The notes below the pieces were generated by a model. It searched no databases. It saw only the letters and a program-made list of their open reading frames with translations, and was not told where the DNA came from. This document shows positions 10,176 to 19,457 of a DNA stretch of 64,000 nucleotides, piece by piece. This DNA comes from Lysobacterales bacterium 66-474 (GTDB lineage Bacteria > Pseudomonadota > Gammaproteobacteria > Xanthomonadales > Rhodanobacteraceae), in assembly GCA_001899805.1 (NCBI GenBank), contig MKWP01000004.1:186001-250000 (forward strand), read 5' to 3'. Positions within the stretch are counted from its first letter, which is position 1; each line of letters starts with the position of its first letter. A program made the translations under genes and the position numbers.

Positions 10176-11291
10176 ATGATGGACATTGGATATTTCCTCA
10201 AATTGATGATGGATCGCGGCGCGTCGGACATGTTCCTGTCCACCGGCACGCCCGTGCACATCAAGATCGAGGGGCGGCTGGCCGCGCTCGGCACTTCGCC
10301 GTTGCCGTCGGGCATGGTCAAGAAGATCGCCTACTCGTTGATGGACGAGGGCTCGGTGCCGAAATTCGAGCGCGAACTCGAATACAACATGGCGCTGGCG
10401 GTGAAGGACGTCGGCCGTTTCCGCGTCAACGTGTTCAAGCAGCGCGGCGAGGTCGCGCTGGTGATCCGTGCGATCAAGAGCGACATTCCGTCGATCGAGG
10501 AGCTGCTGCTGCCGCAGATCTACAAGAAGCTGATCATGGAACCGCGCGGCCTGATCCTGGTCGTGGGCGCCACGGGTTCTGGCAAGTCCACCACGCTGGC
10601 GTCGATGATCGACTACCGCAACAGCAACGCGGCCGGCCACATCCTCACGGTCGAGGATCCGATCGAGTTCCTGCACCGGCACAAGAAATCCATCGTCAAC
10701 CAGCGCGAGGTGGGCCTCGACACCCACAGCTACCACGAAGCGCTGAAGAACGCGATGCGCGAAGCGCCGGACGTGATCCTGATCGGCGAGATCCGCGACA
10801 CCGACACCATGGACGCCGCGATCGGCTTCTCGGAAACCGGCCATATCTGCCTGGCCACGCTGCACTCCAACAACGCCGACCAGACCATCGAACGCATCCT
10901 CAATTTCTTCCCCGAGGCTGCGCACAAGAACATCCTGATGAACCTGGCGCTGAACCTGAAGGCGATCATTTCGCAGCGCCTGGTGGTCGGCAAGGACGGC
11001 CGCCGCCGCCCGGCGGTCGAGGTGCTGATCAACACCCCGCATATCCGCGACCTGCTGCGCCGCGGCGAGGTCCACGAGATCAAGCTGGCGATGGAACGCA
11101 GCCTGGAAGAAGGCATGCAGACCTTCGACCAGTCGCTGTTCAAGCTGTACAAGGAAGGCACCATCGATCTGGAAGAGGCGCTGACGAAAGCCGACTCGCG
11201 TGATGGATTGGCGCTGAAGATCCGCCTCGCCGAAGGCGCGACCGGCACCGACTTGCCGCAGGATGATCCGTACGGGATGGGCGTGGGCTGA
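10176..11291 (+). CDS. pilU: Twitching motility ATPase PilU
   Basis: 371-residue retraction ATPase of type IV pili, a hexameric secretion ATPase that works with PilT at the inner-membrane pilus base. Walker A GATGSGKST is near residues 131-139, the Asp box ILTVEDPIEFLH follows, then Walker B ILIGEIRD and the His box (CLATLHSNNADQTIERI). PilU rather than PilT is suggested by the N-terminus MDIGYFLKLMMDRGASDMF and the C-terminal extension after the His box. Two adjacent ATGs (10176, 10179) could serve. No pilT is adjacent in the window. It diverges from the DUF4398 operon. Confidence 0.88.
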   Translation: MMDIGYFLKLMMDRGASDMFLSTGTPVHIKIEGRLAALGTSPLPSGMVKKIAYSLMDEGSVPKFERELEYNMALAVKDVGRFRVNVFKQRGEVALVIRAIKSDIPSIEELLLPQIYKKLIMEPRGLILVVGATGSGKSTTLASMIDYRNSNAAGHILTVEDPIEFLHRHKKSIVNQREVGLDTHSYHEALKNAMREAPDVILIGEIRDTDTMDAAIGFSETGHICLATLHSNNADQTIERILNFFPEAAHKNILMNLALNLKAIISQRLVVGKDGRRRPAVEVLINTPHIRDLLRRGEVHEIKLAMERSLEEGMQTFDQSLFKLYKEGTIDLEEALTKADSRDGLALKIRLAEGATGTDLPQDDPYGMGVG

Positions 11292-11415
11292 CGCCTTTGC
11301 GCACTCGGCGTGCGCCAAACGATTTCGGCGCCGCCATACTTCGCACGCCGAGATTTTGCGGCGCTGAGTACAATCGACATCCATGTCTCTTTCCGCCCGC
11401 CTCCCGCGCGGGCGT

Positions 11416-11911
11416 GTGACTTTCTCTTGCGTGGCCAAGAGAAAGTCACCAAAGAGAAGGCCACCCCGCGAACACGCCCTTCGCCCATCCATGGACTACG
11501 GGTGCGCTCGCAGCCGCCGGGGTTCGCCGACGGCCCATCCATGGGCCTGCGGCGAACTGGCCGGCATCCTGCCGGCCATCCTTCGGACTGCTCCGTCGTC
11601 CGCTCGCCGTGTTCGAGGGGCCCCGCTTGGCGCACATCGTGTGCGCGCGACGGGCGAAGCGACGTGACAACTCTCGCTCCGGGCAAGGCCAAGGATGGCC
11701 GTTGGGGGGCGACAAACGCGCCGTTGGCGGTGCCGCAGCCGCAATGCCGATCGTGCGGGAAAGGCGCGCATGTCCGACTGCAGGGATGCAGGAGTTCGCG
11801 CCGGCGCGCGATCGGCAAGTGGCAAGGGGAACCGAACGAACACGACGTTCGTTCGGTCACCGCCGCAGGCGCAATGGTCTTTGGTGACTTTCTGCCGAAA
11901 CAGAAAGTCAC
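11416..11911. repeat. ~496-bp non-coding element bounded by GTGACTTTCT hairpins
   Basis: The 735-bp gap between pilU and sppA holds no convincing gene. Most of it is one block. At its left edge (11416-11449) is a perfect 14-bp stem, GTGACTTTCTCTTG with its complement, and a 6-base loop. At its right edge (11884-11911) is a perfect 11-bp stem, GTGACTTTCTG with its complement, and a 6-base loop. Both hairpins share the arm GTGACTTTCT/AGAAAGTCAC. The interior is GC-rich and open in several frames without codon bias. It looks like a mobile or expanded intergenic repeat; whether it is transcribed is unknown. Confidence 0.7.
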
Positions 11912-12026
11912 TCGCGCGCCGCAGGCGCACGAAACCGCTCTACGGCGAGATGGCGGAACCAGACACGGACGTCGAAGAGCCGAAGCAGACGGACCCGGCT
12001 TACGTCGGAATGACCAAGCTCGCGCG

Positions 12027-13871
12027 TCAGCGGATCCTGCAGAAGCAATACGCGTACGTGACGGGCTTGCCCGGTTGCGCATGTTCCAGCAGCTGCAATT
12101 CGGGCGCGAGGCGCGGCACGGCTTGCAGCCACGATTGCGGCGCATGCAGGCCGAGCCAGGCCAGCATCCGCGCCGAGGCGCTGTTGCCGAAGCCCATGAA
12201 GAATTTCTGGAACGCGCTGGTCGGCGGCGCGAAATAACGCACCGCATAACGGCTGCCTAGTTTCGCGTCCTTCGCGGCGTAGTCGATGGCGTCGGCAAGG
12301 CCGCCCATCTGGTCGACCAACCCGCGTTGCAGCGCCTGTTCGCCTGACCACACGCGGCCCTGCGCGATCGCGTCGATGTCGGCAAAGCTCTTGCCGCGCG
12401 CCTTGGCGACGTTGCCGACGAAGTCGCGATAGCCCTTGTCGACGCTGCTCTGGATCATTGCGCCCAGCGCGGGATCCAGCGGGCGGCGGAAGTCGAACGC
12501 GCCCGCAAGCGGGGTGGTGCCCTGGCCTGCGGTGTTGATGCCGAGCTTGGCCAGCCCGTCGGATGCGGTGAAATACAAGCCGAAGATGCCGATGGAACCG
12601 GTGATGGTGTCGGGCTGGGCGAAGATGCGGTTGGCGTCCATCGAGATCCAGTAGCCGCCGCTGGCGGCCATGTCGCCCATCGACACGATCACCGGCTTGC
12701 CGGCCTGCCTGGCCAGCACCACCTCGCGCCGGATCTGTTCGGCCGCGAAGGCTTCGCCGCCGGGCGAGTCCACGCGCAACACGATCGCGCGCACGTTGTC
12801 GTCGGCACGCGCGGCGCGGATCAGCGCGGCGGTGGATTCGCCGCCGATCTTGCCGGCGGGTTGCCGGCCGGCGACGATGTCTCCCTCGGCCACGATCACC
12901 GCGATTTGCGGCTTGCCGACCCCGAGGTCGATGGTTTGCGGCAGGTACTGCGCCAGATCGACCGCGCGGAAACCGGTGCCGTTGTCGGTCGCGACGCCGT
13001 GCTTCTGCATCAACTGCACCACCTGTTCGCGGGTGGCAAGGCCGTCGACCCAGTGGAACTTCAATGCCAACTGCGCAATGTCGCCCTGCGCGGACGGGAT
13101 TTCCGCGGGCAGGTTGTCGACCTGCTGGCCGAGCACGGCGGCATCGATGTGGCGCAGTTTGCCGACCTCGTCGAGCCAGGTGTTCCACAAGCCACCCATC
13201 CAGTATTTGTCGGCTTCCAGCGAGGCCTGCGAAGGCGCATCGAGGATGAAGGGCTCGGCTGCCGATTTGAATGTGCCGACCCGGAACAGGTGCGCGCTGA
13301 CGCCGAGCTTGTCCAGCAAGGTCTTGTAGTAGCTGCGGTAATCGGACAAACCGCTGATCGAAATCGAACCCGCGGGATCGAGCAGTACCTCGTTGGCGTG
13401 CGCGGCGAGCAAATACTGCATCTGGCCGAGGTTGGTCCCCCACGCGATCACCGGCTTGCCGGCCGCGCGGAAACGGTCGAGCGCCGTGCCGACGTCTTCC
13501 AATGCACCCATCCCGCCGAACTGCATGTCGGAAGGATCGAGCAGGATTCTCGTGATGCGCGGATCGCGCGCGGCGCGATCGATCGCCGCCACCAGGTCGC
13601 GCACCTGCACCTGCCCCACCGGCTGGCCGGACATCCGCGCCAGCGCACGCTGCGCCGCATCGATGCTGTATTGCTCGACCAGCATGCCGGTGGGCTTCAG
13701 CAGCAACACACTGTCTGGCCCGACCTTGGGCGCGCCACGGAACGCCAGCCCGAGGACCAGGAACAGGAGGCCGAAGAACACCACGTTGATGATGACCAGC
13801 CGCGTGAGATTGATGCCGCGGCCCAGCGCGCGCATGAACGTTGCGAAACCGCGACCCGAAGGATTGGTCAT
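12027..13871 (-). CDS. sppA: Signal peptide peptidase SppA, 67-kDa (tandem) type
   Basis: 614-residue inner-membrane serine protease that degrades cleaved signal peptides on the periplasmic side. One N-terminal membrane anchor (VIINVVFFGLLFLVLGLAF). Two ClpP-like S49 domains: the general-base lysine is in TFKSAAEPF near residue 201, and the nucleophile serine in MAASGGYW near residue 404, the same arrangement as the E. coli enzyme (K209, S409). The last ten or so residues (ending YAYCFCRIR) run toward the repeat region and are unlikely to be conserved. Confidence 0.92.
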   Translation of the reverse strand: MTNPSGRGFATFMRALGRGINLTRLVIINVVFFGLLFLVLGLAFRGAPKVGPDSVLLLKPTGMLVEQYSIDAAQRALARMSGQPVGQVQVRDLVAAIDRAARDPRITRILLDPSDMQFGGMGALEDVGTALDRFRAAGKPVIAWGTNLGQMQYLLAAHANEVLLDPAGSISISGLSDYRSYYKTLLDKLGVSAHLFRVGTFKSAAEPFILDAPSQASLEADKYWMGGLWNTWLDEVGKLRHIDAAVLGQQVDNLPAEIPSAQGDIAQLALKFHWVDGLATREQVVQLMQKHGVATDNGTGFRAVDLAQYLPQTIDLGVGKPQIAVIVAEGDIVAGRQPAGKIGGESTAALIRAARADDNVRAIVLRVDSPGGEAFAAEQIRREVVLARQAGKPVIVSMGDMAASGGYWISMDANRIFAQPDTITGSIGIFGLYFTASDGLAKLGINTAGQGTTPLAGAFDFRRPLDPALGAMIQSSVDKGYRDFVGNVAKARGKSFADIDAIAQGRVWSGEQALQRGLVDQMGGLADAIDYAAKDAKLGSRYAVRYFAPPTSAFQKFFMGFGNSASARMLAWLGLHAPQSWLQAVPRLAPELQLLEHAQPGKPVTYAYCFCRIR

Positions 13872-13932
13872 GCCTGCCGTCCCCTGCTCCCGGGATGCGA
13901 AGTTTTCAGCCTAGCCCAACGGCCTGCCCGAG

Positions 13933-15336
13933 TCACGCCGGCGGAGGCAGTTCCTCTGCCGGCGCAACAGCCAGATGCCGCCAATGATCGCCGCGCGTCT
14001 GCCGTATCCAGCGCGCGAACAACAGCACTGCCGCCGCGGTCAGTCCGGCGATCATGCCCACCCACATGCCGTGCACGCCCCATCCCGCGCCAAACGCCAG
14101 CCATGCCCCGGTGGGCATGCCCACGCCCCAGTAGGCGAACGCGGTGATCAGCATCGGCATGCGGGTATCCTTCAAGCCGCGCAGGGCGCCGTTCGACACC
14201 ACCTGGATGCCGTCGGAAAACTGGAAGATGCCGGCCAGGATCAGCAACTGCGCGGCCAGCGCGATCACGCGCGGATCGCCCGAATAGATGTGCGCGATCG
14301 CGTGCGGGATCGTCACCATCAATGCCGCCGAAACCGCCTGCGTCGCCAGCGTCAACGCCACGCCGGTATAGCCCGCATAGCGCACCGCGCTGGCATCGCC
14401 GCGCCCGGCGGCGTTGCCGACCCGCACCGTCACCGCCAGCGCCAGGCCCAGCGGCAGCATGAAGGTCACCGACGCCACGTTGATCGCGATCTGGTGGCCA
14501 TCGATCGCGACGGTGCCCAGCCGGCTGATCAGCAGCGCGGAGATCACGAACAGTCCGGCTTCCATCAGCAGCGTCACCGCCATCGGCACGCCGATCCACA
14601 GCAGGTGCCGGAGCGCGTGCCAGTCGGGACGTTCCATCCGCGCGAACAAATCGAGATGGCGGAAACGCTTGCCGAACCGCAGATAGGCCACGAACGCCAG
14701 CAACTGCAGCCACAGCGCCAGCGCATTGGCGATGCCGGCGCCACGCGCGCCCATCGCGGGAAATCCGAACTTGCCGTAGATCATGATCCAGTCCAGCGGC
14801 ACCAGTACCGCCAGGCCGAACATGCCGAACAACATGGTCGGGCGTGTCCAACTCGAGCCTTCGCACAATCCGCGCAAGGCGAAATAGCCGCACAGGCCGG
14901 GCGCGCCCCAGCTCAGTGCGTGCAGGAACGCCTGCACGTCGTCGGTCAAGGTCGGATCGACGCCGATCAGGCGCAACAGCGGCCCTGCATGGCGCGCACC
15001 GAACCACAGCAACACCGACAGCGCCGCCGCCAGCCACAATGCCTGCCGGAACAACGGCCCGATCTGCGCGTGCCGCTTGGCACCATCCAGCTGCGCCACC
15101 GACGGCGACAGCGCCATCATCACGCCGACCGCGCTCACCAGGCCCAGCACCCACACGTTCGCACCGACCGCGACCGCGGCCAGCGTATGCGCGTTGTAAT
15201 GTCCGGCCAGGGCGACATCCACCGCGCTCATGCCGACCGCGGACAACTGTCCGGCGATCAGCGGCAGCGCCAGCTTGACCGTCGCGCGTATCTCGCGCGC
15301 GAAACGCGCGCGGTCCAAGGATAGAATCTGGGGCAT
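13933..15336 (-). CDS. MATE family (NorM-like) efflux transporter
   Basis: 467 residues with about 12 membrane segments in two similar halves. MATE hallmarks are the N-terminal KLALPLIAGQLSAVGMSAVD and, in the second half, VRVGNAAGRGD. Would export cationic drugs or toxins using a Na+ or H+ gradient. Start ATG at 15336, 15 bases from the start of the divergent DUF3667 gene, so the two share a very compact divergent promoter region. Confidence 0.9.
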   Translation of the reverse strand: MPQILSLDRARFAREIRATVKLALPLIAGQLSAVGMSAVDVALAGHYNAHTLAAVAVGANVWVLGLVSAVGVMMALSPSVAQLDGAKRHAQIGPLFRQALWLAAALSVLLWFGARHAGPLLRLIGVDPTLTDDVQAFLHALSWGAPGLCGYFALRGLCEGSSWTRPTMLFGMFGLAVLVPLDWIMIYGKFGFPAMGARGAGIANALALWLQLLAFVAYLRFGKRFRHLDLFARMERPDWHALRHLLWIGVPMAVTLLMEAGLFVISALLISRLGTVAIDGHQIAINVASVTFMLPLGLALAVTVRVGNAAGRGDASAVRYAGYTGVALTLATQAVSAALMVTIPHAIAHIYSGDPRVIALAAQLLILAGIFQFSDGIQVVSNGALRGLKDTRMPMLITAFAYWGVGMPTGAWLAFGAGWGVHGMWVGMIAGLTAAAVLLFARWIRQTRGDHWRHLAVAPAEELPPPA

Positions 15337-15350
15337 TGCGGAAAGACCCG

Positions 15351-16403
15351 ATGTCACACGAAACAACGACACAACCCGCCGAAACCGCCGCATCCCCGCC
15401 CGACCCCTCGTTGGGGCATTGCGAAAACTGCGGTGCGCCGTTGTACGGCAAGTATTGCTACGCCTGCGGTCAGCCGACCCACGGACTGGTGCGGCACTTC
15501 AGCAGCGTGATGTCCGATGTTGCCGACAGCATCCTGAACATCGACGAGCGGGTGTTCAAGACCCTGCTGCCATTGTATCTGCGGCCCGGCAAGCTCACGC
15601 TGGACTATTTCGCGGGCAAGCGCGCGCGCTACGTCACGCCGTTCCGTCTCGTATTCTTCCTCGCGATCATCGCGTTCTTCGCGGCGCAACTCAGCGTACG
15701 CGCCGGCTTTACCAACCTCGACAAGACGGTCGGCATTTCGCCTCCATCCAGTGCACCGGGGGCAACTTCGAAACCCGGTCCGGTCGAACCGGACAACGGT
15801 CCGTTTTCACACGGCAACATCGCCGTCAACGACAGCGTGCTCTGGAACGGCAACACCAAGCCGCTCAAGGTCGGCTGGCTGCCCGGCGCCGCCAATGAAT
15901 GGCTCAACGACTTGATCGGCAATGGCCAGCAGCAGTTGCACGCCATGAATTCGGGCTCGTGGACGGACCAGCAAATCGCCCGTCGCAAGTTCTCGCTTGG
16001 CATGTTCGCGGCCGCGCCCACGGTGCTGTTCGTGCTGCTGCCGGTGTTCGCCTTGATGCTGAAGATCTTCTACATTTTCAAGCGGCGGCTGTACATGGAA
16101 CACCTGATCGTGGCGATGCACAGCCACGCCTTCCTGATGCTGTCGGTGCTGGTGCTGGTGATGCTGGGCGTGCTGCGCGCATGGATCACGCCCCACGCCA
16201 ACTGGGTCGGGGTACCTTTCAGGCTGCTCGAAACAGCCGCGTGGATCTGGATCTTCGTGTACCTGTGGTTGATGCAGAAGCGCGTCTACCGGCAAGGCTG
16301 GTTCATGACCAACCTGAAATACTGGAGCCTCGGGTTCTGCTACACGATCCTGCTCGGATTCGGTTTCGTGTTCGTGGCACTCCTCAGCCTGACCGGCGCA
16401 TGA
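15351..16403 (+). CDS. DUF3667 zinc-ribbon membrane protein
   Basis: 350 residues. N-terminal zinc ribbon CENCGAPLYGKYCYACGQ (about residues 24-41; four Cys in two C-x2-C pairs), then the DUF3667 core, with four or five membrane segments in the C-terminal half. Function unknown. Its stop overlaps the start of the DUF4286 gene (ATGA), so the two are coupled. Confidence 0.82.
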   Translation: MSHETTTQPAETAASPPDPSLGHCENCGAPLYGKYCYACGQPTHGLVRHFSSVMSDVADSILNIDERVFKTLLPLYLRPGKLTLDYFAGKRARYVTPFRLVFFLAIIAFFAAQLSVRAGFTNLDKTVGISPPSSAPGATSKPGPVEPDNGPFSHGNIAVNDSVLWNGNTKPLKVGWLPGAANEWLNDLIGNGQQQLHAMNSGSWTDQQIARRKFSLGMFAAAPTVLFVLLPVFALMLKIFYIFKRRLYMEHLIVAMHSHAFLMLSVLVLVMLGVLRAWITPHANWVGVPFRLLETAAWIWIFVYLWLMQKRVYRQGWFMTNLKYWSLGFCYTILLGFGFVFVALLSLTGA

Positions 16404-16702
16404 TCGTCTACGTGGTCGAACTGGAAATGGAGGCCGCGCTGCGCGGGGAATACCTGGCGTGGCTGGATGACCACGTGCGCGAAATGCTGGCGTTGCCCGG
16501 ATTCACCGGCGCCGACATCCTGGAACGTCGCGACCCGCCACCACCCGTCGGCCATTGGGGGGTGGACGTGCACTATCGCCTGCGCGACAGGGCCGCCTTT
16601 GAAACCTACCTGCGCGAACACGCGCCACGGATGCGCGCGGCGGGGCTGGCCCGATTCGGCCGGCAGGTACAGGCCTCGCGGCGCGTGCTGGAATCGGCGT
16701 GA
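16400..16702 (+). CDS. DUF4286 family protein
   Basis: 100 residues, a dimeric ferredoxin-like fold family by its opening MIVYVVELEMEAALRGEYLAW and the ending HAPRMRAAGLARFG. Function unknown. Overlaps the preceding DUF3667 stop codon by one-base-shifted ATGA coupling. Confidence 0.8.
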   Translation: MIVYVVELEMEAALRGEYLAWLDDHVREMLALPGFTGADILERRDPPPPVGHWGVDVHYRLRDRAAFETYLREHAPRMRAAGLARFGRQVQASRRVLESA

Positions 16703-16704
16703 GC

Positions 16705-16735
16705 GCGGCTGTGCCGGGCCGTTGTGCACAGCCGC
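16705..16735. other. Stable hairpin after the DUF4286 gene
   Basis: Perfect 10-bp stem GCGGCTGTGC/GCACAGCCGC with an 11-base loop, starting three bases after the stop codon. No U-tract follows, so it is more a 3' end-protecting hairpin than a classic terminator. It opens the 304-bp gap 16703-17006, which otherwise holds the DnaA-box pair and no gene. Confidence 0.4.
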
Positions 16736-16911
16736 AAAAGCCGGTCCCGGCCTTGGGGGAAGCCATGTCCGGCGCCCGACTCCAACCCGGTCCTGGCGTT
16801 TATCCATTTGATCTTCATACTGATTTTCAGGATGGCGAAATTATCGCCAAGTCGAGCCGCGGGCCGATCCGGCGAGCCCACGCGATGCTTGCTCGCCGGT
16901 CTTCCACAACG

Positions 16912-16934
16912 TTATCCACAGCGATTGTGGATAA
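16912..16934. promoter_or_regulatory. Inverted pair of consensus DnaA boxes upstream of priA
   Basis: TTATCCACA at 16912-16920 and TGTGGATAA at 16926-16934: two perfect copies of the strong DnaA box, head to head, 5 bases apart, about 73 bases before the priA start codon. Read as RNA it would also form a 9-bp hairpin, but neither strand has a U-tract after it, so a terminator is less likely. DnaA control of priA or a DnaA-titration site is inferred. Confidence 0.55.
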
Positions 16935-17006
16935 AAGAAAAACCGTCAAGACGTCACGGACTTACCGAGCACTCCTGCCAACCGTGACAATAAGTCACCG
17001 CAAGTC

Positions 17007-19226
17007 ATGAACCGGATGCGCCAACCCGACGCCACCAGCATGATCGTGCGGGTCGCGTTGCCGCTGCCGCTGCCGCAGACTTTCGACTATCTTCCCGGAT
17101 CGGGCGTCGCGCAACCTGGTTGCCGGGTGCGGGTGCCGTTCGGGCATTCGCGCAAAGTCGGCGTGGTGCTGGAAGCCTCGTCGCAAGCGGACATTGCCAT
17201 CGAACGCCTCAAGCCGGTCGAGGCGTTGCTGGACGCCGAACCGCTGTTCGATGCCGGCTTGCTCGCCGACCTGCGACGTGCCGCCGATTACTGGTGCGGA
17301 GCGATTGGCGACGTCGTGTTCGGGGCACTCCCGCTGGGGTTGCGCGAAGGACGCGCCCCGCCGGAGTTCGCCGAGGAATGCTGGCAGGCGACGCCCGCGG
17401 GCCGCACGGCGTGCGATGCCCGCACGCGACGCGGCGCTTCGGCGGCACTGCTGGACGTGCTCGGCGACACCACGTGGACCGCGAACGAACTCGACAGCCT
17501 GCTGCCGGGCTGGCGCGCGGCGTCACGCCGGCTGGCGTCGGCCGGATTGATCGAACGTACGCATCCGACCCGCGATCCGCCCCGCGTGCGCGACGGCGCC
17601 ACTCCGATCCTCACCGACGAGCAGGCCGACGCGCTGGCCACGCTGCTTTCCGCCGGCGAGGGCTTTCGCCCTTGCCTGTTGCAGGGCGTCACCGGCAGCG
17701 GCAAGACGGAGATTTACCTGCGCCTCACCGAACGCGCCATCGCCGCCGGCAAACAGGCGCTCTGGCTGGTGCCGGAGATCGGCCTGGTGCCACAGGCGCT
17801 GCGGCGTTTGCGCGCGCGTTTCGACGCACGCATCGCCGTGCTGCATTCCAATCTCGCCGAAGGGGATCGCGCGCGCGCGTGGCTGGACGCCCGTTCGGGC
17901 GACGCCGCGATCGTGCTGGGCACGCGCTCGGCGGTTTTCGCGCCGCTGCCGCGAGCCGGGCTGATCGTGGTGGACGAGGAACACGATGCTTCGTACAAAC
18001 AGCAGGAAGGTTTCCGCTACCACGCACGCGATTTCGCATTGATGCGCGCGCAATCGCTGGGCGTGCCGGTCGTGCTCGGCAGCGCCACGCCTTCGCTGGA
18101 AACCCTGGCCAATGTCGACGCGGGACGCTACACGCGCGTGACATTGCGATCGCGCGTGCACGCACGTCCGCCATCGCCGGTACACGTGCTGGACCTGCGT
18201 GGCCTGCAACTCGCGCATGGCTTGTCGCCTGCCTTGCTGGATGCGCTGGACGCCTGCATCGCGCGCGGCGAACAGGCCCTGGTGTTCAAGAACCGCCGCG
18301 GCTACGCGCCGGTGTTGATGTGCCACGCCTGCGGCTGGCACGCGGCGTGTCCGCGCTGCGAAAAACCGTTGACGCTGTATCGCGGCCGCCGCCAGTTGCT
18401 GTGCCATCACTGCGGACACGGCGAACGCACGCCCGAGACGTGCCCCAACTGCCACGCCTCCGCACTGATCCCGCAGGGCCAGGGCACGGAACGACTGGAA
18501 GAAGCGCTGGTTTCGCGTTACCCGAACGTGCCGGTGTTGCGCGTCGACCGCGACAGCACCCGTCGGCGCGACGCCTTCGCGAAAGTGCTGGACAAGCTCG
18601 CCGACGGCAAGCCCGCGATCCTCGTCGGCACGCAAATGCTGGCCAAGGGCCACGACCTGCCCAGCCTCACCACCGTCGCGATCGTGGGGGTGGACGAAGG
18701 CCTGCACAGTGCCGACTTCCATGCCGGCGAACGTCTTGCGCAGTTGATCGTGCAGGTCGCGGGGCGCGCCGGCCGCGCCGACAAGCCCGGCGAGGTGTGG
18801 CTGCAAACCCACGAACCCGATCATCCGCTGCTGGCGACGCTGCTCAAGGGCGGCCATGCCGCCGCGACCGCCCTGCTGCTGGGCGAGCGCCTCGCGTCGG
18901 AACTGCCGCCTTTCGCGCATCTGGCATTGCTGCGCGCGGAATCCCGGCAACGCGACGCGCTGGACGGGTTCATGGCCTCCGCACGCGGTGCGCTGGCATC
19001 GATCCAACGCCTGCAGCCACAGCCGGCGCGCATCCGCATCCACGGTCCCGTCGCCGCACCGATGCCGTTGCGCGCGGGCCGCCATCGCGTGCAATTGCTG
19101 CTGGAATCCACGCAACGCGCGCCGCTGCGACAAGCCCTCGCCACCTGGCTGCCGCATTTGCACGCGCTGCCGCAACCGCGCGGACTGCGCTGGTCGATCG
19201 ATGTCGATCCGGTGGATTTGTATTGA
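17007..19226 (+). CDS. priA: Primosomal protein N', replication restart helicase PriA
   Basis: 739-residue superfamily 2 DNA helicase that loads the replisome at stalled forks. N-terminal 3'-DNA-binding domain (VALPLPLPQTFDYLPG); helicase Walker A GVTGSGKTEIY near residues 227-237; DEEH box VVDEEHDASYKQQEGFRYHARD region; and eight zinc-binding cysteines between about 437 and 487 (CHACGWHAACPRCEK ... CHHCG ... CPNC). ATG at 17007, with a second in-frame ATG nine bases on. Follows an intergenic region with two DnaA boxes. Confidence 0.95.
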   Translation: MNRMRQPDATSMIVRVALPLPLPQTFDYLPGSGVAQPGCRVRVPFGHSRKVGVVLEASSQADIAIERLKPVEALLDAEPLFDAGLLADLRRAADYWCGAIGDVVFGALPLGLREGRAPPEFAEECWQATPAGRTACDARTRRGASAALLDVLGDTTWTANELDSLLPGWRAASRRLASAGLIERTHPTRDPPRVRDGATPILTDEQADALATLLSAGEGFRPCLLQGVTGSGKTEIYLRLTERAIAAGKQALWLVPEIGLVPQALRRLRARFDARIAVLHSNLAEGDRARAWLDARSGDAAIVLGTRSAVFAPLPRAGLIVVDEEHDASYKQQEGFRYHARDFALMRAQSLGVPVVLGSATPSLETLANVDAGRYTRVTLRSRVHARPPSPVHVLDLRGLQLAHGLSPALLDALDACIARGEQALVFKNRRGYAPVLMCHACGWHAACPRCEKPLTLYRGRRQLLCHHCGHGERTPETCPNCHASALIPQGQGTERLEEALVSRYPNVPVLRVDRDSTRRRDAFAKVLDKLADGKPAILVGTQMLAKGHDLPSLTTVAIVGVDEGLHSADFHAGERLAQLIVQVAGRAGRADKPGEVWLQTHEPDHPLLATLLKGGHAAATALLLGERLASELPPFAHLALLRAESRQRDALDGFMASARGALASIQRLQPQPARIRIHGPVAAPMPLRAGRHRVQLLLESTQRAPLRQALATWLPHLHALPQPRGLRWSIDVDPVDLY

Positions 19227-19252
19227 GTATCGGGACCCGGGACCAGGAACCG

Positions 19253-19285
19253 GAAAAAAACAACGGCCGCGCCGGGCGGCCGTTG
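19253..19285 (-). terminator. Intrinsic terminator for rpoH (possibly bidirectional)
   Basis: Perfect 10-bp stem CAACGGCCGC/GCGGCCGTTG at 19261-19285 with a 5-base loop. On the minus strand it is followed by GTTTTTTT, a strong U-tract, so it terminates rpoH transcription about 170 bases after the stop codon. On the plus strand the tract is poor, but it could also end priA. Confidence 0.75.
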
Positions 19286-19325
19286 ATCTCTTGCTTTTCG
19301 ACAAACCTCCGGTCCGAAGCGGATG

Positions 19326-19453
19326 TTGTGAAAAGTCAGGCCACGGAGCTCTTGGCCATGGATGGCGGCTCTGAAGGCCGAGGTGGACTCCCGGAACTCG
19401 ACAGCCAGAATGCTGGTCGACGATCCAACGAAGCCGCGATCAGGGACGATCGC
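19326..19453 (-). repeat. Hairpin/box repeat family, copy A (rpoH 3' UTR)
   Basis: Minus strand: hairpin GCGATC-N6-GATCGC (19436-19453) four bases after the rpoH stop, ending in the box CTGACTTTTCAC near 19328. It also holds GCCATCCATGGCCAAGAGCTC, shared with copy B. It lies between the rpoH stop and its terminator, so it is transcribed. Other copies are at 26252, 39988, 41965 and 43585. Confidence 0.65.
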
Positions 19454-19457
19454 ACAA

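Noticed and set aside
11446-12260. Open frames in the pilU-sppA gap as genes
   Set aside because: Several overlapping frames open in both directions through the hairpin-bounded repeat, without bias to one frame.
12861-14147. Plus-strand open frame opposite sppA
   Set aside because: Antisense shadow with no family features; sppA keeps both catalytic residues.
16912-16934. Reading the TTATCCACA pair as oriC
   Set aside because: No dnaA, dnaN or mnmG neighbours and only two boxes; a regulatory or titration site is more likely.
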